Assembly (NCBI GenBank): GCA_037134755.1
Contig: JBAXLO010000219.1
Span: 1 to 7,262 of the forward strand
Length of the DNA: 7,262 nucleotides
From: JBAXLO01 sp037134755
GTDB taxonomy: Bacteria > Bacteroidota > Bacteroidia > Bacteroidales > JACABE01
Direction of reading: 5' to 3'
The notes below the pieces were generated by a model. It saw only the letters and a list, made by a program, of their open reading frames with translations, had not been told where the DNA came from and made no database searches. Positions 6,295 to 7,262 of this stretch are shown here, piece after piece. Made by a program: the position numbers and the translations under genes. Numbering within the stretch: position 1 is the stretch's first letter; each line of letters opens with the position of its first letter.

Positions 6295-6302
6295 TCCTTC
6301 CT
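6295..6302 (-). promoter_or_regulatory. Shine-Dalgarno-like site fixing the start of the proline-tail gene
   Basis: AGGAAGGA on the minus strand lies eight bases before the ATG at 6286. It is the only purine-rich ribosome-binding site of this quality in the window. The other genes have A/T-only leaders, the usual Bacteroidota condition. Confidence 0.55.
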
Positions 6303-6485
6303 ATTAGTAAATAAATTATTTTAACTGATTAGTAGGCTTATACGAAAGTCCTAAATCGGGTGCAAGTTACAATATATAATTGGTTAAATGCGGATAAAAA
6401 AAATAATAATTAAAAATACTTTTAATAAATTTTAATAATAATTTCAATCAGATACATATCAGCTATATACAACTAATTATTTTAG
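6303..6485. other. AT-rich intergenic stretch without recognised features
   Basis: I see no gene, strong hairpin or consensus promoter here. The only candidate is the one-base-short promoter-like TAACTTGCACCC (minus strand, near 6369-6358) upstream of the proline-tail gene. The remainder, especially 6395-6450, is nearly pure A and T. Confidence 0.5.
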
Positions 6486-6524
6486 AAAGAAATATTTAAT
6501 TGTCCCAAATGTCCCCATTGTCCA
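6486..6524. repeat. 39-bp direct repeat, copy 1
   Basis: This is identical to 6727-6765 over 39 bases. The repeat begins AAAGAAATATTTAATTG and continues into two TGTCCC words. A related TGTCCCATTTGTCCCATT sits at 6694-6711. The two copies bracket the palindrome cluster at 6534-6675. Confidence 0.9.
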
Positions 6525-6533
6525 CCTGTATTT

Positions 6534-6675
6534 AGGTCGCAGCTACGCTGCTTAAAAACATGAATAATTTATTTTCTACAAATAGTTCACCGCTCTGCGG
6601 CTTAAAGCAGCGTAGCTGCAACCTATTTGTAGGAATAAAATAGATTGAAGAATCAAAGCAGCATCGCTGCGACCT
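6534..6675. repeat. Cluster of GCAGC-core palindromic elements
   Basis: Three 20-bp copies share a GCAGC-nnn-GCTGC core. One is in one orientation (6534-6553, AGGTCGCAGCTACGCTGCTT) and two are inverted (6605-6624 and 6656-6675). The first and second pair at 19 of 20 positions. A second layer nests here: CTACAAATAG (6576-6585) is an exact inverted match to CTATTTGTAG (6623-6632). These enclose a CCGC-TCT-GCGG hairpin (6590-6600) and the second GCAGC palindrome, so the 57-bp block could form a two-armed cruciform. The look is that of REP-like intergenic repeats; no transposase is present. Confidence 0.75.
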
Positions 6676-6726
6676 ATTTATAAACGTCACTACTGTCCCA
6701 TTTGTCCCATTTCTCGTATTCTCTCA

Positions 6727-6765
6727 AAAGAAATATTTAATTGTCCCAAATGTCCCCATTGTCCA
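6727..6765. repeat. 39-bp direct repeat, copy 2
   Basis: This is an exact copy of 6486-6524, starting 241 bases further on. It runs almost directly into the 21-bp tandem array, with four bases between. The perfect identity in otherwise variable intergenic DNA suggests a recent duplication. Confidence 0.9.
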
Positions 6766-6769
6766 TCTT

Positions 6770-6979
6770 CATTTGTTCCGACCTAAATCACATTTGTTCC
6801 GACCTAAATCGCATTTGTTCCGGCATGAATCACGTTTGTTCCGGCATGAATCACGTTTACTCCGACCTAAATCACGTTTACTCCGACATGAATCGCATTT
6901 GTTCCGACATGAATCGCATTTGTTCCGACATGAATCGCATTTGTTCCGACCTAAATCGCATTTGCACCGACCTAAATCA
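6770..6979. repeat. Tandem array of ten 21-bp units
   Basis: Ten uninterrupted units start at 6770 and every 21 bases after. Each begins C(A/G)TTT, then GTTCC, ACTCC or GCACC, then one of GACCTAAAT, GGCATGAAT or GACATGAAT, and ends CA or CG. Units 7 and 8 are identical, and variants recur in neighbours, as expected from slippage or unequal exchange. There are no spacers, so it is not CRISPR. Because 21 is a multiple of three, long open frames arise on both strands. Most unit differences would change amino acids, so the array looks non-coding. Confidence 0.9.
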
Positions 6980-7120
6980 CATTGATAGCAAAATAAAAAT
7001 CTACTGAACCCTAATAAGGTTTATATCTTTGGTATACATGCTTTTCTACTAAGGTTAGCGATTAAGAATAAGGTTCTAATAAAAAGAATTAAAAAACTAG
7101 AATACTATTAATAAATATAC

Positions 7121-7128
7121 TAAATTTG
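7121..7128 (+). promoter_or_regulatory. Bacteroidota -7 element for the right-edge gene
   Basis: TAAATTTG followed by CACCC fits the TAnnTTTG -7 element, with a GCACCC tail I associate with Bacteroidota promoters. No clear TTG lies 17-21 bases upstream. Transcription would start near 7134 and give a leader of about 88 nt before the ATG at 7222. Confidence 0.5.
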
Positions 7129-7152
7129 CACCCGAATTAAACCTGTCTTACT

Positions 7153-7184
7153 CCCTCCCCTCTTAGGGGAGGGTTGGGGTGGGG
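7153..7184 (+). repeat. G-rich hairpin / possible G-quadruplex in a gene leader
   Basis: CCCTCCCC (7153-7160) pairs exactly with GGGGAGGG (7166-7173) around TCTTA. It continues as TTGGGGTGGGG to 7184. Four G-runs (4, 3, 4 and 4) with loops of 1, 2 and 1 bases fit an intramolecular G-quadruplex on the plus strand, which would compete with the hairpin. It lies in the predicted leader of the right-edge gene. Similar C-rich/G-rich palindromes are dispersed in Bacteroidota genomes (recollection). Confidence 0.7.
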
Positions 7185-7221
7185 TAAATCGGTTGGTGTG
7201 AAATCATTTAAATTAAACTAT

Positions 7222-7262
7222 ATGAAAAAAGAAGTTCTAGAACTATGGCCTGAACTTATGTG
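7222..7262 (+). CDS. Start of a gene cut by the right edge
   Basis: The ATG at 7222 opens 13 codons to the edge (MKKEVLELWPELM), and the frame stays open. The composition looks like real protein. The promoter at 7121 and the absence of any other start support it. It is the only plus-strand gene seen, and the product cannot be identified from 13 residues. Confidence 0.6.
   Translation, partial: MKKEVLELWPELM

Noticed and set aside
5596..6314. Plus-strand open frames opposite the proline-tail gene
   Set aside because: They are antisense shadows. The minus-strand frame has the start site, Shine-Dalgarno, terminator and sensible protein composition.
6461..6470. GATACATATC as an operator
   Set aside because: A short A/T-rich palindrome of this size is expected by chance in such DNA and lies near no promoter.
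6770..6979. CRISPR array
   Set aside because: The units abut without spacers, are too short and vary among themselves, and no cas genes are nearby.
6741..7007. Plus-strand heptapeptide-repeat protein from the 21-bp array
   Set aside because: The frame exists only because 21 is divisible by three. It opens with TTG in the 39-bp repeat, and nearly all unit-to-unit changes alter amino acids, so there is no sign of selection on protein.
7024..7031. TATCTTTG as a plus-strand promoter
   Set aside because: It matches the -7 consensus, but no TTG lies at a suitable distance upstream and the first downstream ATG (7038) meets a stop after four codons.

Overview
The window looks like Bacteroidota chromosome. 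It is very AT-rich. Promoter-like sites follow the Bacteroidota pattern (TTTG or TTG, then TAnnTTTG). Most genes lack a Shine-Dalgarno, and the largest gene encodes a protein ending in a type IX secretion (T9SS) sorting domain. Several intergenic repeats are also of a kind common in that phylum. No genus can be named from the sequence alone.

Layout, left to right. Positions 1-375 hold a possible gene start running off the left edge (minus strand) with its own promoter, a short AATTCGT repeat, a duplicated AT-rich module, a perfect 30-bp palindrome with a T-run on the plus strand, and a second hairpin that fits as terminator for the first full gene. All four complete genes are on the minus strand, so transcription runs right to left: 6286-5585 (helical protein with proline-rich tail, family unnamed), then a hairpin terminator; 5416-5206 (a candidate stand-alone structured RNA); 5148-4453 (four-helix membrane protein); 4424-1212 (1070-residue secreted beta-propeller/Ig-like T9SS cargo), then a terminator; and 1146-376 (one-helix membrane protein with coiled coil), then a terminator. 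The membrane-protein and cargo genes are 28 bases apart and are probably co-transcribed. The other genes are separated by terminator-like hairpins.

The right quarter (6287-7221) has no gene. It is packed with repeats: a perfect 39-bp direct repeat bracketing a cluster of GCAGC-type palindromes, then a 10-unit, 21-bp tandem array. After these come a plus-strand promoter and a G-rich hairpin in the leader of a gene whose first 13 codons are visible at the right edge.

Two observations stand out. First, the RNA candidate at 5206-5416 has all the parts of an independent RNA gene: a consensus promoter, a roughly 110-nt near-continuous hairpin interrupted by a 10/6-nt bubble, and an intrinsic terminator. 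A 6S-like RNA is one possibility; a leader attenuator or a mobile palindrome are others. Second, in the secreted protein the 14-blade propeller region appears to be inserted inside an Ig-like domain, whose two halves (and two cysteines) lie 635 residues apart. Nothing in the window is an obvious defence, CRISPR, transposase or phage gene.
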